64,000 nt of DNA from UBA7239 sp964509075 (GTDB lineage Bacteria; Pseudomonadota; Gammaproteobacteria; Pseudomonadales; UBA7239). The first letter of the stretch is position 1. Every line of letters begins with the position of its first letter. The position numbers and the translations under genes are program-made. The DNA lies in the NCBI GenBank assembly GCA_964509075.1, contig CAZDWC010000004.1:124001-188000 (forward strand), in the 5' to 3' direction. A model generated the notes under the pieces. It was not told where the DNA came from. It searched no databases and saw only the letters and a program-made list of their open reading frames with translations. This document shows, one piece after another, positions 1 to 7,467 of this stretch.

Positions 1-964
1 GCTGCACATCAAACGGCAGCGATGTGGACACGCCATTCGGATACAACTCGTGTGTGTTCAGCCCTTCGGGTTCGATGAAAACCTGATGTGAAAGTTTGTC
101 GCCAAAGCGATGGATCTTGTCTTCGATCGACGGACAATAACGCGGGCCAATACCTTCAATCACACCCGTATACATCGGCGAACGATCCAGACCGCCGCGA
201 ATAATCTCGTGGGTTCGCTCATTGGTATGGGTGATGTAGCAATTCACCTGTTGCGGATGCTGATCCACCGAGCCCATGAATGACATCACCGGCAGCGGCG
301 TATCGCCCGGTTGGGCTTGCATCACCGAAAAATCTACCGAGCGCGCGTCGATACGCGGCGGCGTTCCGGTTTTCAGGCGATCAACACGCAAGGGCAGTTC
401 ACGCAAACGCGCAGCCAGTGCCAGCGAAGGCGGATCACCTGCACGACCGCCGGCGTGATGATCCAGCCCGATGTGGATCTTGCCACCGAGGAAAGTACCC
501 GCCGTGAGTACCACACACGGTGCAAAGAAACGGATGCCCGTCTGGGTAACGACACCTTGCACAGTGTCACCGTGCACGATGAGATCGTCGGCTGCCTGTT
601 GGAAAATCTGCAAATTCGGCTGGTTTTCCAGTATCGAGCGTATCGCAGCCTTGTACAGCGCGCGATCTGCCTGGGCACGCGTGGCTCGCACCGCCGGCCC
701 CTTGCGGGAATTGAGGATGCGAAACTGGATACCGGCCAGATCCGTCGCTCGCGCCATGGCGCCGCCCAGGGCATCAACTTCCTTCACCAGATGGCTTTTG
801 CCGATGCCACCAATAGCAGGGTTGCAGGACATCTGACCCAATGTCTCGATGTTATGCGTCAGCAACAAGGTCTTGCAGCCCATGCGTGCAGCAGCCAGAC
901 AGGCTTCGGTGCCTGCGTGACCGCCGCCGATAACAATGACATCAAAGCGCTCTGGGTAATCCAT
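1..964 (-). CDS. mnmG: MnmG (GidA), tRNA U34 carboxymethylaminomethyl modification enzyme, N-terminal part
   Basis: MnmG is the FAD-binding partner of MnmE; together they install (carboxymethyl)aminomethyl groups on U34 of certain tRNAs. The ATG lies at 964-962 and the frame stays open to the window edge, giving the first 321 codons of a protein that is usually about 630 residues. The Rossmann FAD motif VIGGGHAGTEA follows the start, then the family-typical MSCNPAIGGIGKSHLVKE segment; the last visible residues (YPNGVSTSLPFDVQ) match the conserved middle of MnmG. It is truncated by the window, not by mutation. It is transcribed away from the AT-rich gap at 965-1523. Confidence 0.97.
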   Translation of the reverse strand, partial: MDYPERFDVIVIGGGHAGTEACLAAARMGCKTLLLTHNIETLGQMSCNPAIGGIGKSHLVKEVDALGGAMARATDLAGIQFRILNSRKGPAVRATRAQADRALYKAAIRSILENQPNLQIFQQAADDLIVHGDTVQGVVTQTGIRFFAPCVVLTAGTFLGGKIHIGLDHHAGGRAGDPPSLALAARLRELPLRVDRLKTGTPPRIDARSVDFSVMQAQPGDTPLPVMSFMGSVDQHPQQVNCYITHTNERTHEIIRGGLDRSPMYTGVIEGIGPRYCPSIEDKIHRFGDKLSHQVFIEPEGLNTHELYPNGVSTSLPFDVQ

Positions 965-1352
965 AACGTCGAAAGTAAATACGGGAAGGGCAGCGAGTAT
1001 ATAGGCCGGTTATTTTTTGAGCAAACAAGGATCGACTGTCAATTTGCAATTCCACAGATATGTACTAGAAATAGATAAGAAATATTTATGTAAGGTATTT
1101 AAAGATTTTGTTCTGGTAATTAATAGGGCGCGCGTTGCCTGTGCAAAAGCCAGAATTTTGTTTATTTATCATGCACTTGCTTATATAAAAAAGCAGGGTG
1201 TAATTGCTGTTTTTCAGCTTTGTAGCCTGTGATTTGCCAGCGTGAGCTTCGCCGGTTGCATGGCATTATTTCCTGCTTGTTGTTCTTATGCTTTTAATAA
1301 ACATAGGTTACCAACAAGATATTTTTAAAAACTAAAGTTAATAACAGCCTCC

Positions 1353-1361
1353 TGTGGATAA
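1353..1361 (-). promoter_or_regulatory. DnaA box (perfect consensus)
   Basis: The plus strand reads TGTGGATAA, the exact reverse complement of the DnaA 9-mer TTATCCACA. It lies in the AT-rich gap next to mnmG. A single perfect 9-mer can occur by chance, so its weight comes from the position. Confidence 0.5.
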
Positions 1362-1463
1362 GCCGGAATAATACCGGGATAACTGCGCAATTCTTACGGA
1401 TACCGACCCCCTTGCGGCTCGTGGTATCATTCCAGCCCATTTTTAAGCCTGAATCCTGACTAC

Positions 1464-1489
1464 GAGGTCTGACTTTCAGGTCTGACCTC
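1464..1489. promoter_or_regulatory. Operator-like composite repeat upstream of the catabolic cluster
   Basis: AGGTCTGAC occurs twice as a direct repeat (1465-1473 and 1478-1486), and the outer ends also form an inverted repeat, GAGGTC at 1464-1469 and GACCTC at 1484-1489. The element ends 34 bases before the first acyl-CoA dehydrogenase start. A dimeric repressor of the TetR kind, common for such clusters, could bind here; no regulator gene is present in the cluster, so this is inference. Confidence 0.35.
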
Positions 1490-1523
1490 TTTCCAGACGC
1501 GACCGACATGCGAGATGTAATCC

Positions 1524-2693
1524 ATGGATCTAGCCTACACCGATAAACAGAAAGCCTTTCGCGCAGAAGTTCGCGAATGGCTGGCGGCCAATGTACCTGC
1601 GGAGCCTCTGCAATCCTTTGATACTGAAGAGGGTTTCAGGCAACACCGCGAATGGGAAGCAAAACTCAATTCCGGCCGCTGGGGCATGGTGACTTGGCCG
1701 GCTGATCTCGGTGGCCGCGGCTGCGACCTGATCGAATGGCTGATCTTTGAAGAGGAATACTGGCGCGCCGGCGCGCCGCTGCGCGTCAACCAGAACGGTA
1801 TCTTCCTGCTGGGCCCAACCTTGATGGAGTACGGCACGGCTGAACAAAAGGCAGATATCCTGCCGAAAATGGCCAATGGCACCGAGGTCTGGGCGCAGGG
1901 CTGGTCCGAGCCGGGCGCCGGTTCAGACATGGCCGCCATCCGTTCCAAAGCTGAGCTTTCCGAAGACGGCACGCACTACATTATTAATGGTCAGAAAACC
2001 TGGTCTACGCGCGCGGTATGGGCCGACCAGTGCTTCGGTATGTTTCGTACCGATCCAAAATCCGAACGCCATCATGGCCTGACCTTCATTCTGGTGCCGC
2101 TGAACCTGCCCGGCATCACCGTGCGCCCCATCCCTCAGCTGGACGGCCTGCCCGGTTTTGCAGAAATATTCTTCGACAACGTCAAAGTGCCGGTCGAGCG
2201 CCGTTTGGGCAAAGAAGGTGAAGGCTGGAAAGTCGCCATGGCGACCGCCGGTTTTGAGCGCGGTTTGATGCTGCGCTCTCCCGCGCGCTTCCAGAACACC
2301 GCACGCCGTCTGGTAGAACTCTATAAAGAAAATCGTGCAGATGCGGATCGTGATCCGTCGGTGCGCGATGCGGTGTTGAAGGCATACATGGATGCCGAAG
2401 CGTACACGCTGACCACTTATCAAACCGCTTGCCGACTGAACAAAGGCGGCAAGATTGGTCCGGAATCCTCCACCAACAAGATTTTCTGGTCGGAGCTGGA
2501 TCAGCGCATGCACGACACAGCCATGAGTATTCTTTCCGCGCGTGCCGAATTGTTGCCACATGCGCCAGCGGCTGCGGGCGTCGGCACCTGGCTTGACGGT
2601 TTCCTGTTCGCGCAATCCGGGCCGATTTACGCCGGCACCAACGAAATCCAGCGCAATATTATCGCCGAACGCATGCTGGGCATGCCGAAATAA
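1524..2693 (+). CDS. Acyl-CoA dehydrogenase, FadE31-like (alpha-type subunit)
   Basis: Flavoprotein that introduces a 2,3-double bond into an acyl-CoA. It has 389 residues with the three acyl-CoA dehydrogenase domains: the N-terminal helical part, the middle-domain substrate/FAD motif WAQGWSEPGAGSD (about 123-135), and the C-terminal signature IYAGTNEIQRNIIAER (about 368-383). The MCAD-type catalytic Glu position is Ala370, but GFERG (Glu245) offers the helix-G base used by isovaleryl-CoA-type enzymes. Overall pattern resembles mycobacterial FadE31, which forms alpha2-beta2 complexes with FadE32/33 in steroid C/D-ring breakdown. The next gene is a shorter dehydrogenase that could be its partner. 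The steroid assignment is inference. Confidence 0.85.
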   Translation: MDLAYTDKQKAFRAEVREWLAANVPAEPLQSFDTEEGFRQHREWEAKLNSGRWGMVTWPADLGGRGCDLIEWLIFEEEYWRAGAPLRVNQNGIFLLGPTLMEYGTAEQKADILPKMANGTEVWAQGWSEPGAGSDMAAIRSKAELSEDGTHYIINGQKTWSTRAVWADQCFGMFRTDPKSERHHGLTFILVPLNLPGITVRPIPQLDGLPGFAEIFFDNVKVPVERRLGKEGEGWKVAMATAGFERGLMLRSPARFQNTARRLVELYKENRADADRDPSVRDAVLKAYMDAEAYTLTTYQTACRLNKGGKIGPESSTNKIFWSELDQRMHDTAMSILSARAELLPHAPAAAGVGTWLDGFLFAQSGPIYAGTNEIQRNIIAERMLGMPK

Positions 2694-2696
2694 TTC

Positions 2697-2725
2697 GTAG
2701 GGGCGTGATTTATCACGCCCCAACA
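2697..2725. repeat. Intergenic palindromic repeat, GTAGGGGCG family
   Basis: A perfect 10-bp inverted repeat with a TT loop (GGGGCGTGAT / ATCACGCCCC, 2700-2721), preceded by GTA and followed by CAAC. It fills the gap between two acyl-CoA dehydrogenase genes. A related GTAGGGG...CGCCCCAAC element lies at 9567-9622. No T-run follows, so it is not a typical terminator. Confidence 0.7.
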
Positions 2726-2745
2726 GATAGAACGAGGTAGTAACA

Positions 2746-3798
2746 GTGGACTTTACATTTACCGAAGATCAACTGCTGTTCCAGGAAGAAGTGCAAAAAT
2801 TCCTGGTGAACGAAGTGACGCCGGAAAAAATCCGCGCACTGTGGGAAACGGAAACCGGCCGCAGTGATGAACTGTGGGCGGCAATGGCCGGCATGGGCCT
2901 CACCGGTTTGACCGTGCCGGAAGAATTTGGCGGCATGGGCATGAGCGCGGTGGATTTCGTATTGCTCGCGCAAGCCTGCGGTTTTGTCGCACTGCCGGAA
3001 CCATTGGTGGAAACCGTGCTGGTCGCCGTGCCGATGATCAACGCCCTGCCGGATGATGCAGTGAAATTTGCCTGGCTGCCGCGCATCGCTTCCGGCGAAG
3101 CGAAAGTTGCTGTGGGCTTGTCACAGAATCTTCTTGTAGCAGATGCACATATCGCCGATCTGTTGCTGCTGCAAAACGGTGACGATGAAATTCACGCCGT
3201 TACGAAAAGCATGGTGCAACTGACGCACAATGAAAGCGTTGATCCCTCACGCAAACTATTCAGCGTGCAGTGGACACCGTCGCCAGCAACGTGCGTGGCG
3301 CGCGGTGAAGAAGCGAGAAAAATCCTGGCCGATGCGTTCAATGCCGGTGTGCTCGGTGCTGCCGCGCAAGCACTGGGCCTCACGCAGCGCATGATCGAGA
3401 TTTCGGTGAAATACACCACGGATCGCACACAGTTCGGCAAACCTATCGGTTCCTTCCAAGCGGTGAAACACCGTCTCGCCAATGTCGCCGTGCCGCTAGA
3501 ATACGCGAAAGCCGTGGTGCATCGCGCAGCGTTTTCCATTGCAAATGATCACCCGGATGCGGCGCTGCATGTGTCGCACGCGAAACTTGCTGCCAGCGAA
3601 GCCTCGCTGCTCGGTGCGAAAAACGGTATTCAGGTGCACGGCGCGATGGGCTACACCTGGGAAGTCGATATGCACATCTTCATGAAGAAAGCCTGGGCGT
3701 TGAACAACACCTGGGGCGATGTCGCGTTCCATAAAAATCGCGTGGCCGATTTTGTACTGGCAGACGGTGCGAAGCTCGGCGCAGGTAATACGTTTTGA
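2746..3798 (+). CDS. Acyl-CoA dehydrogenase, short (beta-type) subunit
   Basis: Acyl-CoA dehydrogenase of 350 residues with a GTG start behind a GAGG ribosome-binding site. It begins MDFTFTEDQ, keeps the FAD-contact segment DRTQFGKPIGSFQAVKHRLA and the C-terminal HGAMGYTWE motif, but lacks the YxGTxxIQ ending of the larger dehydrogenases. This shape matches the FadE27/29/32/33 class that pairs with a longer partner in heterotetramers handling bulky steroid-type CoA esters. The gene directly upstream, on the same strand, is the likely partner. Exact substrate is not visible from sequence. Confidence 0.82.
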   Translation: MDFTFTEDQLLFQEEVQKFLVNEVTPEKIRALWETETGRSDELWAAMAGMGLTGLTVPEEFGGMGMSAVDFVLLAQACGFVALPEPLVETVLVAVPMINALPDDAVKFAWLPRIASGEAKVAVGLSQNLLVADAHIADLLLLQNGDDEIHAVTKSMVQLTHNESVDPSRKLFSVQWTPSPATCVARGEEARKILADAFNAGVLGAAAQALGLTQRMIEISVKYTTDRTQFGKPIGSFQAVKHRLANVAVPLEYAKAVVHRAAFSIANDHPDAALHVSHAKLAASEASLLGAKNGIQVHGAMGYTWEVDMHIFMKKAWALNNTWGDVAFHKNRVADFVLADGAKLGAGNTF

Positions 3799-3802
3799 AT
3801 TT

Positions 3803-3900
3803 TTCCTTCTCCCGCTTGCGGGAGAAGGTGCCCGCAGGGCGGATGAGGGCGTCCCTCACCCGGCGCTGTGCGCCACCCTCTCCCACACTGGGAGAGGAAA
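3803..3900. repeat. Intergenic palindromic repeat, CCCTCTCCC family, copy 1
   Basis: Contains a hairpin CTTCTCCCGCTTGCGGGAGAAG at the left and a second, imperfect one ending TCCCACACTGGGAGAGG at the right, with GGTGCCCGCAGGGCGGATGAGGG and CCCTCACCCGGCGCTGTGCGCC between. It fills the gap between the second dehydrogenase and the thiolase. Related copies are at 5085, 6051, 7358 and 8654. Confidence 0.8.
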
Positions 3901-3924
3901 TTTGAATTGCATGAGGATTTGAAA

Positions 3925-5073
3925 ATGCCAGAAGCCTATATTGTCGACGCAGTACGCTCACCCACCGGCCGCCGCAAAGGTGGTTTGTCACAGGTGCACG
4001 GCGCCGATCTCGGCGCGCATGTATTGAAAGCGATTGTCGAGCGCAACGGCATTCCCGACAACGAATACGACGATGTGATTTTCGGTTGCGTCGACACCAT
4101 CGGCCCGCTGGCGGGTGATATTGCGCGCACGGCGTGGCTTGCTGCCGGTTTGTCGCAGGAAGTGCCGGGTACCACGATCGATCGCCAGTGTGGTTCTTCG
4201 CAGCAAGCGGTGCACTTCGCTGCACAAGCAGTGATGAGTGGCACCATGGATGTCATCGTCGCCGGCGGCGTACAGACCATGACGCAAATCCCGATTTCCT
4301 CGGCGATGACTGCTGCCGAACCGATGGGTTTCAAGGATCCGTTCAGTGGCTCCACCGGTTGGGTCGCGCGCTACGGCGCCGAACCGCCGACCCAATTCAA
4401 ATCTGCACAGATGATTGCCGACAAATGGAACCTGTCACGCAAGGATCTCGAAATTTTTTCGCTGGAATCGCACACCCGCGCCTTGAAAGCGATTGCAGAA
4501 GGCCGTTTCAAGCGTGAAATCATTCCGATGGCAGGTGTGGAAAACGACGAAACACCGCGCCAGTCTTCACTGGAAAAAATGGCCGAGCTCGATTTTCTGT
4601 TCGGCTGCGACAAGGTCACGGCTGCCGTGTCATCGCAAACCTGTGATGCTTCTTCCGCAATGCTGATTGTTTCCGAAGCCGCATTGAAGCGTTACAACCT
4701 GAAACCGCGCGCACGCATTCACCACATGAGCGTGCGCGCAGAAGATCCAATCTGGATGCTGACCGCACCGATATCTGCCACGCAATACGCACTGAAAAAA
4801 GCCGGCATGAAAATGTCGGACATTGATGTGGTGGAAATCAACGAAGCGTTTGCGTCAGTCGTCATGGCCTGGTTAAAAGAAACCGGCTACGACCACGCCA
4901 AAACCAATGTCAACGGCGGCGCGATTGCGCTCGGCCATCCTCTGGGCGCCACCGGCACTCGTCTGATGACCACGCTGTTGCACGAACTGGAGCGCACGGG
5001 CGGCCGCTACGGCCTGCAAACCATGTGCGAAGGCGGCGGCCAGGCCAACGTCACCATCATTGAAAGACTGTAA
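3925..5073 (+). CDS. Thiolase (acetyl-CoA C-acyltransferase), FadA6-like
   Basis: Thiolase of 382 residues that cleaves a 3-ketoacyl-CoA with CoA. The start at 3925 is preceded by TGAGGA; an upstream in-frame start at 3868 lies inside the intergenic repeat and is rejected. The nucleophile is Cys89 in RQCGSSQQA; the other catalytic groups are in NEAF, GHPLGATG and the C-terminal MCEGGG Cys. The wording around these motifs (VPGTTIDRQCGSSQQA, ISSAMTAAEPMGF) resembles mycobacterial FadA6, the thiolase of the KstR2 regulon. This recall-based similarity is the main clue that the cluster works on steroid rings C and D. Confidence 0.88.
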   Translation: MPEAYIVDAVRSPTGRRKGGLSQVHGADLGAHVLKAIVERNGIPDNEYDDVIFGCVDTIGPLAGDIARTAWLAAGLSQEVPGTTIDRQCGSSQQAVHFAAQAVMSGTMDVIVAGGVQTMTQIPISSAMTAAEPMGFKDPFSGSTGWVARYGAEPPTQFKSAQMIADKWNLSRKDLEIFSLESHTRALKAIAEGRFKREIIPMAGVENDETPRQSSLEKMAELDFLFGCDKVTAAVSSQTCDASSAMLIVSEAALKRYNLKPRARIHHMSVRAEDPIWMLTAPISATQYALKKAGMKMSDIDVVEINEAFASVVMAWLKETGYDHAKTNVNGGAIALGHPLGATGTRLMTTLLHELERTGGRYGLQTMCEGGGQANVTIIERL

Positions 5074-5084
5074 TGCCTCATAAA

Positions 5085-5130
5085 CCCTCTCCCGCTCGGG
5101 GAGAGGGTGGCGCACAGCGCCGGGTGAGGG
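5085..5130. repeat. Intergenic palindromic repeat, CCCTCTCCC family, copy 2 (short)
   Basis: A single hairpin ACCCTCTCCCGCTCGGGGAGAGGGT followed by GGCGCACAGCGCCGGGTGAGGG. It is the half-length form of the element at 3803-3900 and lies between the thiolase and the next SDR gene. Confidence 0.78.
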
Positions 5131-5156
5131 AAACAAACTGAATGAGGAGAAAGAAC

Positions 5157-6041
5157 ATGGGTATTCTCGATAATCGCATTGCCATCATCACCGGCGCCGG
5201 TGGCGGTCTTGGCGCTGCGCATGCGCGCGTATTTGCAGCAGAAGGTTGCGCTGTTGTGGTTAACGACATCAATCGCGAAGCTGCACAGAAAGTGGTCGAC
5301 GAAATCAAAGCCGCTGGCGGCAAAGCCATCGTCAACACGTCGGATATCACCAACTATGCCGACAGCGAAAACGCTGTGAAGGAAGCCATCGCCGCATTTG
5401 GTGATCTGCACATCGTATTGAACAACGCCGGTATCAATCGCGATCGCATGTTTGCCTCCATGAGCGAAGCGGAGTGGGACGCCATCATGGCCGTGCATCT
5501 GAAAGGCCACTTCTGTATCAGCTCGCACGCCGTGCATTACTGGCGCGATCAATCCAAAGCTGGCAAGGCCGTGGATGCGCGCATCATCAACACCACTTCT
5601 GGTGCTGGTCTGCAGGGCTCCGTGGGTCAATCCAACTACGCCGCTGCAAAAGCCGGTATCGCTGCACTGACATTGAACCAGGCAGCTGAACTCGGTCGTT
5701 ACGGCATCACTGCCAACGCGATTGCACCGGCGGCGCGCACCGGTATGACCACTGCCGTGGAATCCATGGCCACGCGCATGGCGAAGCCAGAAGACGGTAG
5801 CTTCGATTACTGGGCGCCGGAAAACGTGTCTTCACTGCTGGCGTGGCTGGGCTCTGCGGAATCCGCGCATGTCACCGGTCGCATCTTTGAAGCGGAAGGC
5901 GGCAAGATTTCTATCGCCGACGGCTGGCGCACTACTGCAGGTGTTGACAAAGGCGCACGCTGGGAGCCGGCAGAAGTGGGCACGGCGATGAAAGAATTGC
6001 TGGCAAAAGAAGTGCCGGCACAGAAAGTTTACGGGACGTGA
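5157..6041 (+). CDS. Short-chain dehydrogenase/reductase (SDR), 3-hydroxyacyl-CoA dehydrogenase-like
   Basis: NAD(P)-dependent oxidoreductase of 294 residues. The start at 5157 follows GAGGAG; a 5-codon longer form would start on the ribosome-binding site itself. It has the cofactor motif TGAGGGLG (12-19), NNAG (89-92), and the catalytic Ser148, Tyr161, Lys165 (YAAAK). The C-terminal 100 residues, including AEGGKISIADGWRTT, resemble the SDR half of peroxisomal multifunctional enzymes, which act on 3-hydroxyacyl-CoA. A similar SDR (Rv3548c-like) occurs in steroid-ring clusters. It sits between a thiolase and a dehydrogenase, as expected for a beta-oxidation step. Confidence 0.82.
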   Translation: MGILDNRIAIITGAGGGLGAAHARVFAAEGCAVVVNDINREAAQKVVDEIKAAGGKAIVNTSDITNYADSENAVKEAIAAFGDLHIVLNNAGINRDRMFASMSEAEWDAIMAVHLKGHFCISSHAVHYWRDQSKAGKAVDARIINTTSGAGLQGSVGQSNYAAAKAGIAALTLNQAAELGRYGITANAIAPAARTGMTTAVESMATRMAKPEDGSFDYWAPENVSSLLAWLGSAESAHVTGRIFEAEGGKISIADGWRTTAGVDKGARWEPAEVGTAMKELLAKEVPAQKVYGT

Positions 6042-6050
6042 TGCGATTTT

Positions 6051-6149
6051 CCCTCTCCCATTTGGGGAGAGGGTGCCGCAAAGCGGCGGGTGAGGGATTT
6101 CGTGCAGCCCTCACCCCCCTGCCCCTCTCCCCAAATGGGAGAGGGGAGA
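6051..6149. repeat. Intergenic palindromic repeat, CCCTCTCCC family, copy 3 (double)
   Basis: Two head-to-head units: CCCTCTCCCATTTGGGGAGAGGG followed by GCCGCAAAGCGGCGGGTGAGGG, then CCCTCACCCCCC and CCCCTCTCCCCAAATGGGAGAGGGG. The outer arms can pair across the whole element, giving a long hairpin. It ends 22 bases before the next start codon. Confidence 0.8.
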
Positions 6150-6171
6150 ATTAGCTGAAGAGGTTTAGCGA

Positions 6172-7356
6172 GTGGAATTCAGATTCACCGACGAACAGAA
6201 AATGATCCGCGAAACAGCGGAAAGTTTTTTGCAAGACGTCTCGACAAGCGAAGCCGTGCGCAAGGCGATGGCGACAGAAGCGGGTTACGATCCGGAACTG
6301 TGGCAGCGTATCTGCACGGAGTTGTGTTTTCAGGCGATCACGATTCCTGAAGCGCATGGTGGTATGGGTCTGGGTTATGTCGAACTCGCTGCCGTGCTGG
6401 AACAGATGGGCCGCGTGCTGTTGTGCTCACCGTTTTTCTCTACTGTGTGCCTCGGCGTCAACGCATTGTTGGTGGCAGGTACAGAGGAACAGCAAGCCGA
6501 GTATCTGCCACAAGTTGTCGAAGGCTCGTTGACAGCAACCCTTGCCTACACCGGTGCCGCAGCAGCACGTGCCGGCGGCGACTGGGGTGCGAATGCTGTA
6601 GAAGTGACTTGCAAGAAACAGGGCGACAGCTATGTGCTGAACGGCACCTTGCGCTACGTGATCGACGGCCACACCGCCGACCTGTTGATCATTGCCGCCC
6701 GCGTAGAAAATTCGCAAGGAGAGAACGGCATTTCGTTGTTTGCCGTGCCTGCCAACACTGCAGGTATTGCGCGCCGCTGGACACCGACAATGGATCAGAC
6801 ACGCCATCAGGCTGACATTGTCCTGAGTAATGTCGCTGTGTCGGCAGCGGCCTTGATGGGAACAGAAGGCCAGATGTGGCCGGCGCTGGAAAAAGTCATC
6901 AGCCTCGCCAAGATTGCCGTGGCCGCCGAACAAATGGGTGGCGCGCAGGAAATTCTCGACAAGACCGTTGCCTTCATGCAGGAGCGCGTGCAATTCGGCC
7001 GCAGCATTGCCAGCTTCCAGGCAGTAAAACATAAAGCGGCCGACATGATGCTCAAGTGCGAAGTGTCGCGCTCCGCTGTTTATTACGCAGCCTGTGTTGC
7101 ACAGGAAGCGATGAGTGCCGATGGTGATGCTGCGATTGCCGCAGAGCTGAGTGAAGCTGCCGCGATGGCGAAGTGCTATTGTTCGGAGACGTTTTTCTTC
7201 AACGCCGGCAATGCGATCCAGTTGCACGGCGGTGTCGGTTTTACCTGGGAATACGACGTGCATCTGTATTTCAAACGCGCCAAGGCCAGTGAATTGTATT
7301 TGGGCAATGGTGCGCAGCAGCGCGAATTGATCGCGCAGATGTTGCTTGATGTATAA
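6172..7356 (+). CDS. Acyl-CoA dehydrogenase, beta-type subunit
   Basis: Acyl-CoA dehydrogenase of 394 residues with a GTG start behind GAAGAGG. It begins MEFRFTDEQKMI, has ERVQFGRSIASFQAVKHKAADM in the C-terminal domain, and LHGGVGFTWEYDVHLYFKRA near the end, the motif set of FadE27/FadE33-like partners. The middle domain has the motif-poor TLAYTGAAAARAGGDWG where catalytic-type dehydrogenases carry the SEPGAGSD box, so it may depend on a partner. The next gene (7468) is a complete dehydrogenase and is the likely partner. Confidence 0.82.
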   Translation: MEFRFTDEQKMIRETAESFLQDVSTSEAVRKAMATEAGYDPELWQRICTELCFQAITIPEAHGGMGLGYVELAAVLEQMGRVLLCSPFFSTVCLGVNALLVAGTEEQQAEYLPQVVEGSLTATLAYTGAAAARAGGDWGANAVEVTCKKQGDSYVLNGTLRYVIDGHTADLLIIAARVENSQGENGISLFAVPANTAGIARRWTPTMDQTRHQADIVLSNVAVSAAALMGTEGQMWPALEKVISLAKIAVAAEQMGGAQEILDKTVAFMQERVQFGRSIASFQAVKHKAADMMLKCEVSRSAVYYAACVAQEAMSADGDAAIAAELSEAAAMAKCYCSETFFFNAGNAIQLHGGVGFTWEYDVHLYFKRAKASELYLGNGAQQRELIAQMLLDV

Positions 7357-7357
7357 A

Positions 7358-7450
7358 CCCTTCTCCCGCTTGCGGGAGAATGTGCCCGAAGGGCGGATGG
7401 GGGCCCTCACCCGCCGCGTTGCGGCACCCTCTCCCCAAATGGGAGAGGGA
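7358..7450. repeat. Intergenic palindromic repeat, CCCTCTCCC family, copy 4
   Basis: Same layout as copy 1: CCTTCTCCCGCTTGCGGGAGAA, GTGCCCGAAGGGCGGATGGGGG, CCCTCACCCGCCGCGTTGCGGC, then CCCTCTCCCCAAATGGGAGAGGG. It fills the whole gap between two acyl-CoA dehydrogenase genes. Confidence 0.8.
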
Positions 7451-7467
7451 AACAAGAGAGTGAATGA

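Larger units (their letters stand above)
965..1523. other. AT-rich intergenic region, candidate replication origin (oriC)
   Basis: This 559-base gap holds no credible gene. It is AT-rich between about 1010 and 1400, for example the T- and A-runs around 1080-1125 and 1290-1345, and carries one perfect DnaA box (1353-1361) and a weaker one at 1308-1316 (TTACCAACA, 7 of 9). Genes on both sides point away from it: mnmG to the left, the catabolic cluster to the right. In E. coli and many relatives oriC lies next to mnmG/gidA. Only one perfect box was found, so the origin call is inference; it may simply be a divergent promoter region. Confidence 0.35.

Noticed and set aside
311..1078. Open frame of 255 codons on the plus strand opposite mnmG
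   Set aside because: It lies opposite a clear MnmG reading frame and has no homology to any known family.
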